From an uncultured Lachnospiraceae bacterium (GTDB lineage: Bacteria; Bacillota; Clostridia; Lachnospirales; Lachnospiraceae), in NCBI GenBank assembly GCA_945621435.1, contig CALZBR010000002.1, positions 1 to 64,000 on the forward strand: a DNA stretch of 64,000 nucleotides, in the 5' to 3' direction. The position numbers and the translations under genes are program-made. The notes under the pieces were generated by a model. That model saw only the letters and a list, made by a program, of their open reading frames with translations, searched no databases and was not told the DNA's origin. Positions 25,784 to 35,022 of this stretch are shown here, one piece after another (the stretch's first letter is position 1; each line of letters begins with the position of its first letter).

Positions 25784-28080
25784 TACATTGTATTCATAGG
25801 ATCAAAATCAAACTGAACCGTTTCTGTTCCGGAGGGATTCTGACGAAGCTGTTCCTCCAGACTGTCCTTAATCTTTATCAGTATATCATATTTTTCACTT
25901 TTCACATAGAACGCAAATCTAAAAATATCATTAATTCTGCTGATGGTCGCTGCTGCCGGTCCGATCACCCGGGGCTCCGCCGCTCCCCGGCTCCCGGGAC
26001 CCGTTCCCATCTGCTTCTCCTGTTTCGCCTGGGAAAGCAGCTCTTGTCTGACGCTGTCTGCCAGCTTCTCTGCCAGATCCATTCCCTTCTTCTCCCCGGA
26101 GGAAAAAACCTGTACTGCCAGCATATGCGCGGCAGGCGGATACCCTCCCAGTTCACGATACAGCATCTCCTCCCCGTAGAACCCTTCATAATCCTGAAGA
26201 GCCGCATACCTGACCGCATAATGCTCAGGCTGATAGGTCTGAATCACCGCTTCTCCCGGCAAGGTTCCTCTTCCCGCTCTTCCCACTGCCTGCGTCAGAA
26301 GCTGAAAGGTTCTCTCACCTGCGCGGTAATCATTTGCTCCCAGGGATAAATCTGCCGCCAGCACGCCAACCAGTGTAACTCCGGGGAAATCATGCCCCTT
26401 CACTATCATCTGTGTTCCGATCAGCACATCCGCCTCGCGATTGGCGAAGGCTGACAGGATCCTTTCATAGCTGTCCTTAGTCCTGGTGGTATCCCCGTCC
26501 ATTCGGAGCGTGCGCGCCGCAGGAAACAGCTCCCTTAGCTTTTCTTCAATCTGCTGGGTTCCCGCTTTGAAGCCGCCGATGTATTTAGAGCCGCATTTAG
26601 GGCATGTGTTCACCTTTTTTTGACTGTATCCGCAGTAATGGCACTGAAGAGTACCGTTGTTGTGCTCAGACAAAGCCACATCACAGTGGGGACATTTCAT
26701 AACATGCCCGCAAGCCCTGCAAGATACAAACCCCGCGTAACCGCGACGGTTCAGAAAGAGTATGCTCTGCTCTCCCTTTTCCAGTCTGTCCGCCAGAAGC
26801 TCCTGAAGTTTCCTGCTGAAAATGGAACGATTCCCCTCCTTCAGCTCCTGTCTCAGATCCGTCGTATATACCGTTGGCAGCTTCCCACCGGTAAGTCTCT
26901 CCCTGAGATTGAACAGCTTGTACTCCCCGGTATCAGCCCTTTTGTAAGCCTCCAGGGAAGGCGTGGCAGAGCCAAGGATCAGACTGGCTCCATGAAGCAG
27001 TGCCACCTGTTCCGCCACCTCTCTGGCATGATACTTGGGCGAGGATTCGCTCTTATAGCTACTCTCGTGCTCCTCGTCCATAATGATGACGCCGATGTTG
27101 GGAAAGGGAGTGAACAGTGCTGATCTGGGTCCGATGATGACATCGATCTCTCCCTTTTTCGCACGCTCGCACTGGTCGTACTTTTCCCCCGGAGACAAGG
27201 TGGAATTCATCACACTTACCCGATCTCCGAATCTTTTGTAAAAACGCAACAGGGTCTGATAAGTCAGTGCAATCTCCGGAATCAGGAAAATCGCCTGTCT
27301 GCCTCTGCTTACCATCTCCTCTATGATTCTCATGTAGACTTCCGTCTTGCCGCTTCCCGTGATTCCATGAATCAGATAGCCGTCAGGCTTCCCCTCGTCG
27401 TAGCTTGCAATTACCTCGTCCACAATCTGCTGCTGAGCTTCGCTGAGCTCTACCCTCTGCTCCTGTGTACCGGCATTTTGGGCAGCCAGTTTCACGGGGT
27501 TTCGCAGGCTCTCGGTACTGACGATTCGAAGAGCCCCTGCCTTCTCCAGACTTCGTATGGTCTGCATGGACACGCCAAGCTTGGAGGTCACCCACTCGCA
27601 GGGCAGTGTCTCCTGCTGAAGCAATTCCTGCAGCAGTCGTTCCTTTGCGATCTGTTTCTTCCTCTGACTCTCGCCCAAAAGGGACAGAATCTCCTCCCGG
27701 TTCATCAGGCGCTCCAGGGTGCGATGCTCCAGCTTCTTCACAGACTGTCTGGCAGGAATGACCGTTTTCAACGCCTGGATCATGGTGGAGCCGTAGTTCC
27801 TTTTCATCCAGGCTGCCAGAACGATCAGCTTCTGCTCGACCCCCACGCCGCCTTTTACCACTCCCAGGATCTCCTTGGTCCTGGCGGGGTCAAAACTGCA
27901 TACCTCCTGAATCTCGATCACATATCCCTTTATCTGCCTGTTGCCGTTGCCGAAGGGCACCACCACACACGCTCCCACTTCCAGTGTGTCCCTAAGCTCT
28001 TCCGGTATACGATATTGAAATGATCTATCCAGTTTTTCATGAGAAATATCCACTATGATATCTGCGTATAACTCCGGCAC
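25783..28080 (-). CDS. priA: Primosomal helicase PriA
   Basis: 765 residues, 3'-5' DNA helicase that restarts stalled replication forks. N-terminal DNA-binding domain (MPELYADIIVDISHEKLDRSFQY), Walker A GSGKTEVY, Walker B in IIMDEEHESS. The zinc-binding insert has eight Cys (CRACGH, CPHC, CHYCGY, CPKCG), and helicase C motifs include GRAGRG. It starts 11 bases after murE and is followed by def, a conserved order. Confidence 0.97.
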   Translation of the reverse strand: MPELYADIIVDISHEKLDRSFQYRIPEELRDTLEVGACVVVPFGNGNRQIKGYVIEIQEVCSFDPARTKEILGVVKGGVGVEQKLIVLAAWMKRNYGSTMIQALKTVIPARQSVKKLEHRTLERLMNREEILSLLGESQRKKQIAKERLLQELLQQETLPCEWVTSKLGVSMQTIRSLEKAGALRIVSTESLRNPVKLAAQNAGTQEQRVELSEAQQQIVDEVIASYDEGKPDGYLIHGITGSGKTEVYMRIIEEMVSRGRQAIFLIPEIALTYQTLLRFYKRFGDRVSVMNSTLSPGEKYDQCERAKKGEIDVIIGPRSALFTPFPNIGVIIMDEEHESSYKSESSPKYHAREVAEQVALLHGASLILGSATPSLEAYKRADTGEYKLFNLRERLTGGKLPTVYTTDLRQELKEGNRSIFSRKLQELLADRLEKGEQSILFLNRRGYAGFVSCRACGHVMKCPHCDVALSEHNNGTLQCHYCGYSQKKVNTCPKCGSKYIGGFKAGTQQIEEKLRELFPAARTLRMDGDTTRTKDSYERILSAFANREADVLIGTQMIVKGHDFPGVTLVGVLAADLSLGANDYRAGERTFQLLTQAVGRAGRGTLPGEAVIQTYQPEHYAVRYAALQDYEGFYGEEMLYRELGGYPPAAHMLAVQVFSSGEKKGMDLAEKLADSVRQELLSQAKQEKQMGTGPGSRGAAEPRVIGPAAATISRINDIFRFAFYVKSEKYDILIKIKDSLEEQLRQNPSGTETVQFDFDPMNTM

Positions 28081-28091
28081 CGTTCCACTCC

Positions 28092-29561
28092 TTAAATATG
28101 CTCTAACCCACCGTCCAAAAGCTCCCGGATGATAATTCTTTCATCCATGGGATATTTTTTTCCCTTGATCTCCTGATAATCCTCGTGTCCCTTTCCGGCA
28201 AGAACAATAATGTCTCCCTCTTCCGCATGAGAGATCACATAGGCAATCGCTTCCCTTCGGTCACAGATCTCAATGTATTTGCCGTCCGTCCTGTCAATCC
28301 CGGTCCGGATATCCGCAATGATGTCAAGCGGTTCTTCGTTTCGGGGATTGTCGGAAGTAATCACTGTCAGATCCGCCAGCCTGCCGCTCACTTCTCCCAT
28401 CTCGAAGCGTCTGAGTCTGGAACGGTTCCCGCCACAGCCAAAGAGACACACAAGTCTGTGGGGCTGATACTCCTTCAGTGTACCGAGTAAGCTCTCCAAG
28501 GCCATGGCATTATGGGCATAATCAATCAAAACGGTAAACCTGTCGGAAACCGGCACCTTCTCGATTCTTCCTTTTACCTTTGCCTCCGTAAGCGCCTTAC
28601 AGATTCTCGGCACCTCCACCTGAAAATGTCGGCAGACCGCAATGGCACACAGGGCATTATACACACTGAACCGTCCCGGCGCAGCCACCTCCGCATCGAA
28701 ATCTAACAACCCGGAGACATGAAATTCTACCCCAAGTTCCCCCGGCTTATGTACCAGACCCGGGTTCTCTGCCCGGAGCATATTCCCCTGGCCCAGACCA
28801 TAGGTCTCCACCTCGCAGGTATGCCCTTCCAGAATCTGTTTCGTGTGAGCATCATCGCCATTCACAATACCCACGCGGCACTGTCTGAACAGAAGACTCT
28901 TACACGCCAGATAATCCTCAAAGCTTGTATGTTCATTGGGTCCGATATGGTCCGGCTCCAGATTGGTAAAAATACCGTAATCAAACACAAAGCCCTGGGT
29001 TCTGTGCAGCATAAGTGCCTGGGACGAGACCTCCATCACCACTGCCTCCAGGCCTGCCTCCACCATCTCCGCAAAGGTCTTCTGCAATATATAGGACTCC
29101 GGCGTGGTATTGGCGGCAGGTACTGCTTTCTCCCCAATGATGGTCTCTATGGTTCCCACCAGACCGCATTTCACGCCGGCATTTTCCAGAATGGACTTTA
29201 CCAGATATGCTGTGGTCGTCTTCCCCTTGGTTCCCGTGATGCCGATGACCTTCAGCTTCTCTGCCGGATGTCCGAACCATGCCGCCGAGAGAAAGGCCAT
29301 GGCATAACGGGTATCCCGTACCATAATAACTGTCACATCCTCCGCGGCTTTCACGGGACGCGACACCACCAGTGCCTTCGCTCCTTTTGCCGTTACCTCC
29401 GCCGCATAATCATGTCCGTCGAAATTTGCACCGGCAATACACATAAACAGACACCCCGGCACCACCTTGCGGGAATCGTTCACTATCTCAGTAACCTCAA
29501 TCTCTTCACTGCCCTGCACGCAATCGTATGACAGTCCTTTCAGCAACTCCTTAACCTTCAT
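28092..29561 (-). CDS. murE: UDP-MurNAc-tripeptide synthetase, meso-DAP type
   Basis: 489 residues. It adds the third residue to UDP-MurNAc-L-Ala-D-Glu in peptidoglycan synthesis. ATP site GTKGKTTTAYL, carbamylated-Lys region, and the substrate-selecting loop SDNPRNEEP. DNPR is the signature of meso-diaminopimelate-adding enzymes (Lys-adding types differ), so the wall should be A1gamma. ATG at 29561 is preferred over an upstream GTG at 29582; AAGGCGGGG precedes it. First gene of the long housekeeping run. Confidence 0.93.
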   Translation of the reverse strand: MKVKELLKGLSYDCVQGSEEIEVTEIVNDSRKVVPGCLFMCIAGANFDGHDYAAEVTAKGAKALVVSRPVKAAEDVTVIMVRDTRYAMAFLSAAWFGHPAEKLKVIGITGTKGKTTTAYLVKSILENAGVKCGLVGTIETIIGEKAVPAANTTPESYILQKTFAEMVEAGLEAVVMEVSSQALMLHRTQGFVFDYGIFTNLEPDHIGPNEHTSFEDYLACKSLLFRQCRVGIVNGDDAHTKQILEGHTCEVETYGLGQGNMLRAENPGLVHKPGELGVEFHVSGLLDFDAEVAAPGRFSVYNALCAIAVCRHFQVEVPRICKALTEAKVKGRIEKVPVSDRFTVLIDYAHNAMALESLLGTLKEYQPHRLVCLFGCGGNRSRLRRFEMGEVSGRLADLTVITSDNPRNEEPLDIIADIRTGIDRTDGKYIEICDRREAIAYVISHAEEGDIIVLAGKGHEDYQEIKGKKYPMDERIIIRELLDGGLEHI

Positions 29562-29713
29562 GCCAAGCCCCGCCTTTCGCACTGATATTTTATAACTTCC
29601 TTATTAACTGCATCATTTATTCTATTCTACTCCTGTTTTCCGATTTGTACCACTGTTTTTTTCCCTGCCTCAGCCTCATACCTCAGCCTCGTTTCCAGAG
29701 CTTATTGGCAAAG

Positions 29714-29826
29714 CAAAAAGGTCCCGGCAATACCGAGACCTTTTCGCTTTCTTATGAGGGGGGAGATAGTGAGTTCATCAACTATCCAAGACCTATAGTA
29801 AACAATAATTGTGTACAAAGTGTGTC
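29714..29826 (-). ncRNA. Candidate C-rich small RNA
   Basis: A -10 TATAAT (29838-29833) would start a ~113-base transcript. It contains a hairpin GAUAG/CUAUC with inner UGA/UCA, then an unpaired C-rich run (UCUCCCCCCUC), then an intrinsic terminator with a 12-bp stem (29716-29744) and five U. There is no open frame with a ribosome binding site. The -35 is poor. It is isolated from the upstream gene by another terminator. It could instead be a leader for murE, though its terminator argues for a discrete RNA. Confidence 0.45.
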
Positions 29827-29899
29827 CATACTATTATATAAATCTAAAGCATTCATAAAAATTTCTTATTTCAGAAAGAATATCTCCTGCCTGAATACT

Positions 29900-29929
29900 A
29901 AAAAAAGGAGGTCACATTACGTGACCTCC
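29900..29929 (-). terminator. Terminator of the zinc-ribbon gene
   Basis: Minus-strand GGAGGUCAC and GUGACCUCC, perfect 9-bp stem with five-base loop, followed by seven U, 25 bases after the stop codon of the zinc-ribbon protein. Confidence 0.9.
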
Positions 29930-29954
29930 CCGATAGTTACTGATTTACAAAATA

Positions 29955-30827
29955 TTACATTCCAAGCATGTCATACAATTTATTCATGTCGATGTCTTTA
30001 AACTCCTCGTTCTCAAACACCATGCCACGGAAGATTGCAGAAGGATTATAAATAATCCACTTGCCGTTTACCTTGATAACCTTGATATCTTTGATGATCT
30101 CAGTCTTCTCTTCCTCTTTGTTATACTTTGCATAGATACGAACTTCTACGGTGTAGCCCTCTGTAACCTTGATCTTAGGGAGCTTCTTGTAATAATTCAG
30201 CTCTGCCTTCATATATTTCTTTGCGGCGCTTACACTGATGTCAAGGTTATCTGCAAGATCCTCGTAGTCATCCTTTTCCATATCCTTGATGTCATCGATT
30301 CTATCCTCGTAATAATCTTCATTATCATCATTGTAGAAGCTTTCCTGAATCTCTCTCAGCTCGCTCTTCTTCATCTTCTCGGCATCACGGAAGTCAACCT
30401 TGGTAATCTTGAAGCCCTTGATGTCATCATAGTAGTCGTCAAGATCCTTCTTTGAATCCTCGTATGATTCCTTTTTATCCTTATCAGCCAGCAAAATCTT
30501 AAACGTTGTCTGACCATAATCATATGTGATAGGATCCGTAGAGAGCTCCTGATAAGCCATAATATCCGTACTCTGCTTGTTGATCAGCTTAACCAGCTTG
30601 TTGATGGGAGTCTTGTAGCTGCCGCCGCCCAACAAAGCAATTGCCAGTACTACAACTACTACAACTGCTGCCACAGCTCCAATAATGCCAAACAGTGTCT
30701 TATTGGGAACGCCCTTTTTTGCAGGTGCTGCTCCGGGTACTGCTCCGGGTGTTGCTACATTTACCTTCTGGCAATCGCAAACGCCGGAAGGTCCGATTTG
30801 CTTACCACATTTTTCACAAAAAGCCAT
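29955..30827 (-). CDS. Zinc-ribbon single-pass membrane protein of unknown function
   Basis: 290 residues. N-terminal zinc ribbon with CEKCG and CDC (residues 4-19), a Pro/Ala-rich linker, and one membrane helix (~47-69, with a run of Val). The ~220-residue region after it is very charged: acidic DDYYDD, YEDRIDDIKD and basic stretches. The end (KVNGKWIIYN) resembles NTF2-like or DUF4878 folds often seen after zinc ribbons in Clostridia. The C-terminal domain is probably outside the cell. Monocistronic, with a good promoter and terminator. Confidence 0.7.
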   Translation of the reverse strand: MAFCEKCGKQIGPSGVCDCQKVNVATPGAVPGAAPAKKGVPNKTLFGIIGAVAAVVVVVVLAIALLGGGSYKTPINKLVKLINKQSTDIMAYQELSTDPITYDYGQTTFKILLADKDKKESYEDSKKDLDDYYDDIKGFKITKVDFRDAEKMKKSELREIQESFYNDDNEDYYEDRIDDIKDMEKDDYEDLADNLDISVSAAKKYMKAELNYYKKLPKIKVTEGYTVEVRIYAKYNKEEEKTEIIKDIKVIKVNGKWIIYNPSAIFRGMVFENEEFKDIDMNKLYDMLGM

Positions 30828-30862
30828 AATATTCCTCTCCTCTTGGGTTTTAATTTTTTCTC

Positions 30863-30891
30863 ATTATATAACAAATAATTCCATAATTCAA
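30863..30891 (-). promoter_or_regulatory. Promoter of the zinc-ribbon gene
   Basis: -35 TTGAAT (30891-30886), 17-base spacer, -10 TATAAT (30868-30863), then AAGAGGAGAGG ahead of the ATG. Confidence 0.7.
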
Positions 30892-30960
30892 TATATATTT
30901 TCCACAATTCATAAAAACAAACCAACAGAAAATACAATATCTTGTAAATTTCCCTATCGG

Positions 30961-33231
30961 TTACTGCTTATTCTTTGCTTTCAAACCGGTCTTAAATACA
31001 TACCACAGACTGCCTGCCAGACAGATGGAGGAATAAGTACCGCAGAAGATACCTACCATCAGAGGAAGTGCAAAGTCACGGATACTGGTCACGCCGAAGA
31101 TATACAGCACGGCCACCATGACAAAGGTGGTCAAAGAAGTGAAGATACTTCTTGACATGGTCTGTGTAATACTCTTGTTCACAATATCCTTCAGCTCATC
31201 CCGGGCAGACATGGTATCCATGTTCTCACGGATCCTGTCGAAGATAACGATGGTCGCATTGATGGAGTATCCTACGATGGTAAGCATACATGCGATGAAG
31301 GTATTGCTCACAGATACTCTTGCCGCCGCATAGAAGGCGAGCACGATCAATACGTCATGTACCAGGGCAATGATACTGCTGATACCGAAGCGGATATCCT
31401 TGAATCTGATTCTGATATAGATCAGCATACACACAACTGCCACCGCCACTGCAATGAGGGTGTCGGATTTCATCTCATTGCTGATGGTGGAGCTGATGGT
31501 CTCGGAGAGAATGGCTCCCTCCTCCACTCCAAAGCGCTGGGAAATCATTTCCTTGACCTCACCGCAACGCTCGGTCTCCAGGAAGTTGGTCTTGAAAATA
31601 ACCTCATTGGAACCCTGTACGGTCTGAATCTGCACGGGGCACTGGGTCATCTCCTCAATATAAGGAACCACGTCAGCAGTCACCTGTTCCAGGGTCATGG
31701 CCTGGTTAAAGGGAACCGTGATCTGGGTACCGCCCTTGAATTCCAGGCTGAAATTCAGGATATCCTTACCGGAAGACTTGTTCACTCCCATCACCGCAAA
31801 TCCGGCTACAATCAGCACCAGTGAAAGTGCGAAGCAGGCAGCCTTCCCCGACAGAATATTCAAGGCCTTGCGTTCTTTGCCGATACCATAGAGCTTCTCG
31901 CTCTTTAAGCCCATATCATAAAAAGCATACAGTACATATCTGGTGATGACCAGAGCGGTAAACATGGACAATACGATACCAAGTGCCAGGGTCTGTGCAA
32001 ATCCCTTGACGGAACCGGGACCCAGAAGCAACAATACAACTGCTGCTATCAGGGTGGTAATATTACCGTCTATGATTGCGGGCAGAGCCTTGTCGAAACC
32101 GATCTTAATGGAATTTCTCACGGTCTTGCCGGTGCCCAGCTCCTCACGGATACGGGCAAATACGATGACATTGGCATCCACCGCCATACCGATGGAAAGG
32201 ATGATTCCGGCAATACCGGACAAGGTCAGCGTCATGTCAAAACCGTTCAGAAGCATTACCACCAATGCCGTATAAGAGAGCAGACCGATGGCAGAAGCCA
32301 CACCGGGCAGCCAGTATACGGCAATCATGAAGAGAATCACGATCACCAGACCGATGGCAGCTGCCTTCAGACTGGTCTGAATGGCATCCACGCCGAGCTG
32401 CGCGCCTACTACCTTGGAATGCAGCTCCTCCAGCTCCAGCTTCAGACCGCCGATACGGATGGTGGAGGCAAGCTTTTCTGCCTCCTCATAAGAGCTCTGT
32501 CCCGTAATCTGAGCCTTACCGTCTCTCAGGACGGCCTCTACATTGGGAGCGCTGATGATGCTTCCGTCATAGTAAATACCAAGCGCTTCCCGCTTGTTAT
32601 ATCCGTTTTCCGTCGCCTGGGCAAACTTCCCTGCGCCCTCTTCCGTCATGGTCAGATCCACAACGTGAGACAGATTGTTCGTCTGGCTGTTTCTGTAGGA
32701 TGCCGCCTTGGCATCAGCCACATCAGTACCCTGTACCAGAATAGAACCGTCTGCCAGAAGCTCTTCTATGGTCTTGTTCATGGTATAGACAATCTTCACG
32801 GTGCCGTCTTCTTCCGTGACGCGCTGTCCGGAATCCACGAAATTGTAATTGCCGTCGGCATCCGTCTCAGCGATAAAATACAGGGTTCCGGGACGTCCCA
32901 GCTCCTGCAGGATTGCCTCCGCATCACTGACGCCGGGAATCTCAATGTTGATTCTGTCTTTTCCCTCTTTGTACACAATCGCCTCAGTGCTGTACTTTTC
33001 CACACGCTTCTGAAGCTTGGCAATGGTATCGCTCATATCAGTGTCGGAGGGCTCCTCCTCTCCCACTACCTGATAGGTGATGCTGACACCGCCTGCCAGA
33101 TCCAGACCCAGATTGATATCTGCGGCACTTCCCGAACCCTGAGGGTTCACGCCAAAGAAATCAATGTAGATAACTCCTGCAAGAAGCAGCAAAATACACA
33201 GCAGTATCGCAATCGACTTGTTCTTGTTCAT
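30961..33231 (-). CDS. secDF: Fused protein-export protein SecDF
   Basis: 756 residues; SecD and SecF are joined in one chain. It pulls secreted proteins across the membrane using the proton gradient. SecD half: first helix, large external P1 domain, five helices with the conserved AVDANVIVFARIREE. SecF half: starts after IGKERKALNILSG, with FKGGTQI and YSINATIVIFDRIRE. ATG at 33231 with AGGACAAAAGGAC is preferred over a longer start. It lies 31 bases after the SCIFF maturase gene in the same direction. Confidence 0.96.
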   Translation of the reverse strand: MNKNKSIAILLCILLLLAGVIYIDFFGVNPQGSGSAADINLGLDLAGGVSITYQVVGEEEPSDTDMSDTIAKLQKRVEKYSTEAIVYKEGKDRINIEIPGVSDAEAILQELGRPGTLYFIAETDADGNYNFVDSGQRVTEEDGTVKIVYTMNKTIEELLADGSILVQGTDVADAKAASYRNSQTNNLSHVVDLTMTEEGAGKFAQATENGYNKREALGIYYDGSIISAPNVEAVLRDGKAQITGQSSYEEAEKLASTIRIGGLKLELEELHSKVVGAQLGVDAIQTSLKAAAIGLVIVILFMIAVYWLPGVASAIGLLSYTALVVMLLNGFDMTLTLSGIAGIILSIGMAVDANVIVFARIREELGTGKTVRNSIKIGFDKALPAIIDGNITTLIAAVVLLLLGPGSVKGFAQTLALGIVLSMFTALVITRYVLYAFYDMGLKSEKLYGIGKERKALNILSGKAACFALSLVLIVAGFAVMGVNKSSGKDILNFSLEFKGGTQITVPFNQAMTLEQVTADVVPYIEEMTQCPVQIQTVQGSNEVIFKTNFLETERCGEVKEMISQRFGVEEGAILSETISSTISNEMKSDTLIAVAVAVVCMLIYIRIRFKDIRFGISSIIALVHDVLIVLAFYAAARVSVSNTFIACMLTIVGYSINATIVIFDRIRENMDTMSARDELKDIVNKSITQTMSRSIFTSLTTFVMVAVLYIFGVTSIRDFALPLMVGIFCGTYSSICLAGSLWYVFKTGLKAKNKQ

Positions 33232-33262
33232 GTCCTTTTGTCCTTTCTGATTTATTCCTGTT

Positions 33263-34657
33263 TTATTCCTGAGTCTGTTCCGCTTCCGCAACCTTTAACA
33301 TGATGGCACATTCCACCCGTTTGCGCTGCAGTTCACATCCCAGATCATAAGCATCGTTTATGGTTCCGTGGAAATTGTAGGAATTCGCCGCACAGCCGCC
33401 GCTGCAGTAGAACTTGGCGAAGCAATTCTTACATTTTTCTTTTGCATATACATTACAGCATTTGAACTCATCGCGGATATCTTCTCTAAGGACTCCCTCC
33501 TCCACATTGCCCATGAGGAACTTTTCGTCACCCACGAACTGATGGCAGGGATACAGATCTCCCCAGGGTGTCACAGCCAGATACTCTGTTCCCGAGCCGC
33601 AGCCGGACAATCTCTTTGCCACGCAGGGACCTCCCTCCAGGTCGATCATGAAGTGGAAGAAGTTGAAGGGCTTCCCTTCCCTGCGTCTCCGGAGCATTTC
33701 CACTGCCAGTTTGTCATATTCCTCCATGAGCTTCGGCAGGTCCTCCTCTGTCAAAGCATAGGAATCCGTAGGCTTGGCAACCACCGGTTCCACGGAAATC
33801 TGTTGGAAGCCGAGGTCAGCAAGATGCAGCACATCCCTTGAAAAATCCAGGTTGTTATGGGTAAAGGTACCCCTCACATAATATCTTGTCTGTTCCCTGC
33901 TCTCAGCCACCTTTTGGAACTTGGGCACAATCAGATCATAGCTTCCCTGTCCGCCGCGGAAAGGGCGCATTTTGTCGTGAATCTCCTTGCGTCCGTCGAT
34001 ACTGAGCACAATGTTGGCCATTTCCCTGTTGGCAAATTCCATGATCTCATCATTCAGCAGAACGCCGTTGGTGGTCAGGGTAAAACGAAACTTCTTATTG
34101 TGCGGCTCTTCCAGGCTTCTGCCGTATTCCACGATTCCCTTTACCACATCCCAGTTCATCAGAGGCTCCCCGCCGAAGAAATCCACCTCAAGATTCACAC
34201 GGTTGCCGGAATTCGCCACCAGAAAGTCCAGTGCCTTTTTCCCGACCTCAAGACTCATCAAAGCCCTGTGACCGTGATATTCCCCTTCGCCTGCAAAGCA
34301 ATACCGGCAGGCCAGATTACAGTCGTGTGCAATATGTAGACAAAGCGCTTTCACCACGGTCTGTCTCTTTTTGAAATCGAATACATAATTCTCGTAGATA
34401 TCAGGTGCAAACAGCTGGCCTTCCTCTGTCAACTCCAGCAGCTCCTCCAGGGCTTCTCCTATCTCCTCTTCGGAATAAGGCAGCTTCCCCCGGGTGACCG
34501 CAAATTCCTTCCATGCTTCCGGATTCCTGTTGCCCTCAGTCACCATCGGTTCAACCACGGGAATCAGATCATAGACAATATCGTCCACAACATGAATGGA
34601 GCCGCTGTTGATATCCATCACAATGTTATAACCGTTACTTTTATATTGATGTATCAC
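33263..34657 (-). CDS. Radical SAM/SPASM maturase of the SCIFF ranthipeptide
   Basis: 464 residues. A peptide-recognition (RRE-like) N-terminus is followed by the radical SAM motif CNLACRYCF (CxxxCxxC, about residue 113). A SPASM domain near the C-terminus contributes auxiliary cluster Cys in CGSG, YPCH, CCNVYAKEKCKNCFAKFYCSGGC. Known members (e.g. CteB, Tte1186) form thioether links from Cys to a Thr gamma-type carbon in the precursor. Starts with GTG at 34657 with AAAGGG upstream. Precursor gene 81 bases upstream. Confidence 0.93.
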   Translation of the reverse strand: MIHQYKSNGYNIVMDINSGSIHVVDDIVYDLIPVVEPMVTEGNRNPEAWKEFAVTRGKLPYSEEEIGEALEELLELTEEGQLFAPDIYENYVFDFKKRQTVVKALCLHIAHDCNLACRYCFAGEGEYHGHRALMSLEVGKKALDFLVANSGNRVNLEVDFFGGEPLMNWDVVKGIVEYGRSLEEPHNKKFRFTLTTNGVLLNDEIMEFANREMANIVLSIDGRKEIHDKMRPFRGGQGSYDLIVPKFQKVAESREQTRYYVRGTFTHNNLDFSRDVLHLADLGFQQISVEPVVAKPTDSYALTEEDLPKLMEEYDKLAVEMLRRRREGKPFNFFHFMIDLEGGPCVAKRLSGCGSGTEYLAVTPWGDLYPCHQFVGDEKFLMGNVEEGVLREDIRDEFKCCNVYAKEKCKNCFAKFYCSGGCAANSYNFHGTINDAYDLGCELQRKRVECAIMLKVAEAEQTQE

Positions 34658-34684
34658 AGATAATTCCCTTTCAAAACACAGAAT

Positions 34685-34708
34685 AAGCAGCGACCGGAAT
34701 CGCTGCTT
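34685..34708 (-). other. Hairpin between SCIFF precursor and maturase genes
   Basis: Perfect 9-bp stem AAGCAGCGA/TCGCTGCTT, six-base loop, with a weak U-containing tail (UUAUUCUGU). It probably acts as a partial terminator or 3'-end stabiliser so that precursor mRNA exceeds maturase mRNA. Confidence 0.5.
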
Positions 34709-34738
34709 TCTCTAGTCAGTTCAATCTCAACAGTTTTA

Positions 34739-34885
34739 TTATTTAATCTTTTCGCAGCTCTGATTGCCTACGGTACAGGAAGTCTTGCATGCAGACTGAC
34801 AGGAAGTCTGGCACTCACCACATCCGCCCTTCTTCATGGACTCCTTGAGATTTCTGGTTGTCAGCGTTTTAATATGCTTCTTCAT
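34739..34885 (-). CDS. SCIFF ranthipeptide precursor
   Basis: 48 residues, six Cys at positions 22, 25, 29, 33, 37 and 44: the six-cysteines-in-forty-five pattern (MKKHIKTLTTRNLKES leader, then Cys-rich core). Thr residues between the Cys are the thioether partners in related peptides. GGAGG lies eight bases before the ATG at 34885. The function of SCIFF peptides in Clostridia is unknown; they are nearly universal there, and the gene stands beside secDF. Confidence 0.93.
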   Translation of the reverse strand: MKKHIKTLTTRNLKESMKKGGCGECQTSCQSACKTSCTVGNQSCEKIK

Positions 34886-34938
34886 TTTAGGTAGCCTCCT
34901 TATTGTTTCTAAATCAGATACTAGATAAATCTGTCTAA

Positions 34939-34966
34939 GTATAACACAAAATTTCATTTTGTAAAA
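34939..34966 (-). promoter_or_regulatory. SCIFF promoter with palindrome in the spacer
   Basis: -35 TTTACA (34966-34961), 16-base spacer, extended -10 TGTTATACT (TATACT at 34944-34939). The spacer holds a perfect palindrome ACAAAAT-TTC-ATTTTGT (34947-34963), a likely operator position. Confidence 0.6.
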
Positions 34967-34981
34967 GGTTTTTTTTCAATC

Positions 34982-35008
34982 GCAAGAAAGACCGGGAGAA
35001 AGTCCCGG
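34982..35008 (-). terminator. Terminator-like hairpin after the TIGR04086-type gene
   Basis: Minus strand CCGGGA/TCCCGG stem with loop CTTTC, then TCTTTCTT. 15 bases after the stop of the membrane protein gene. Confidence 0.55.
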
Positions 35009-35022
35009 AAAACAGCGTATAT

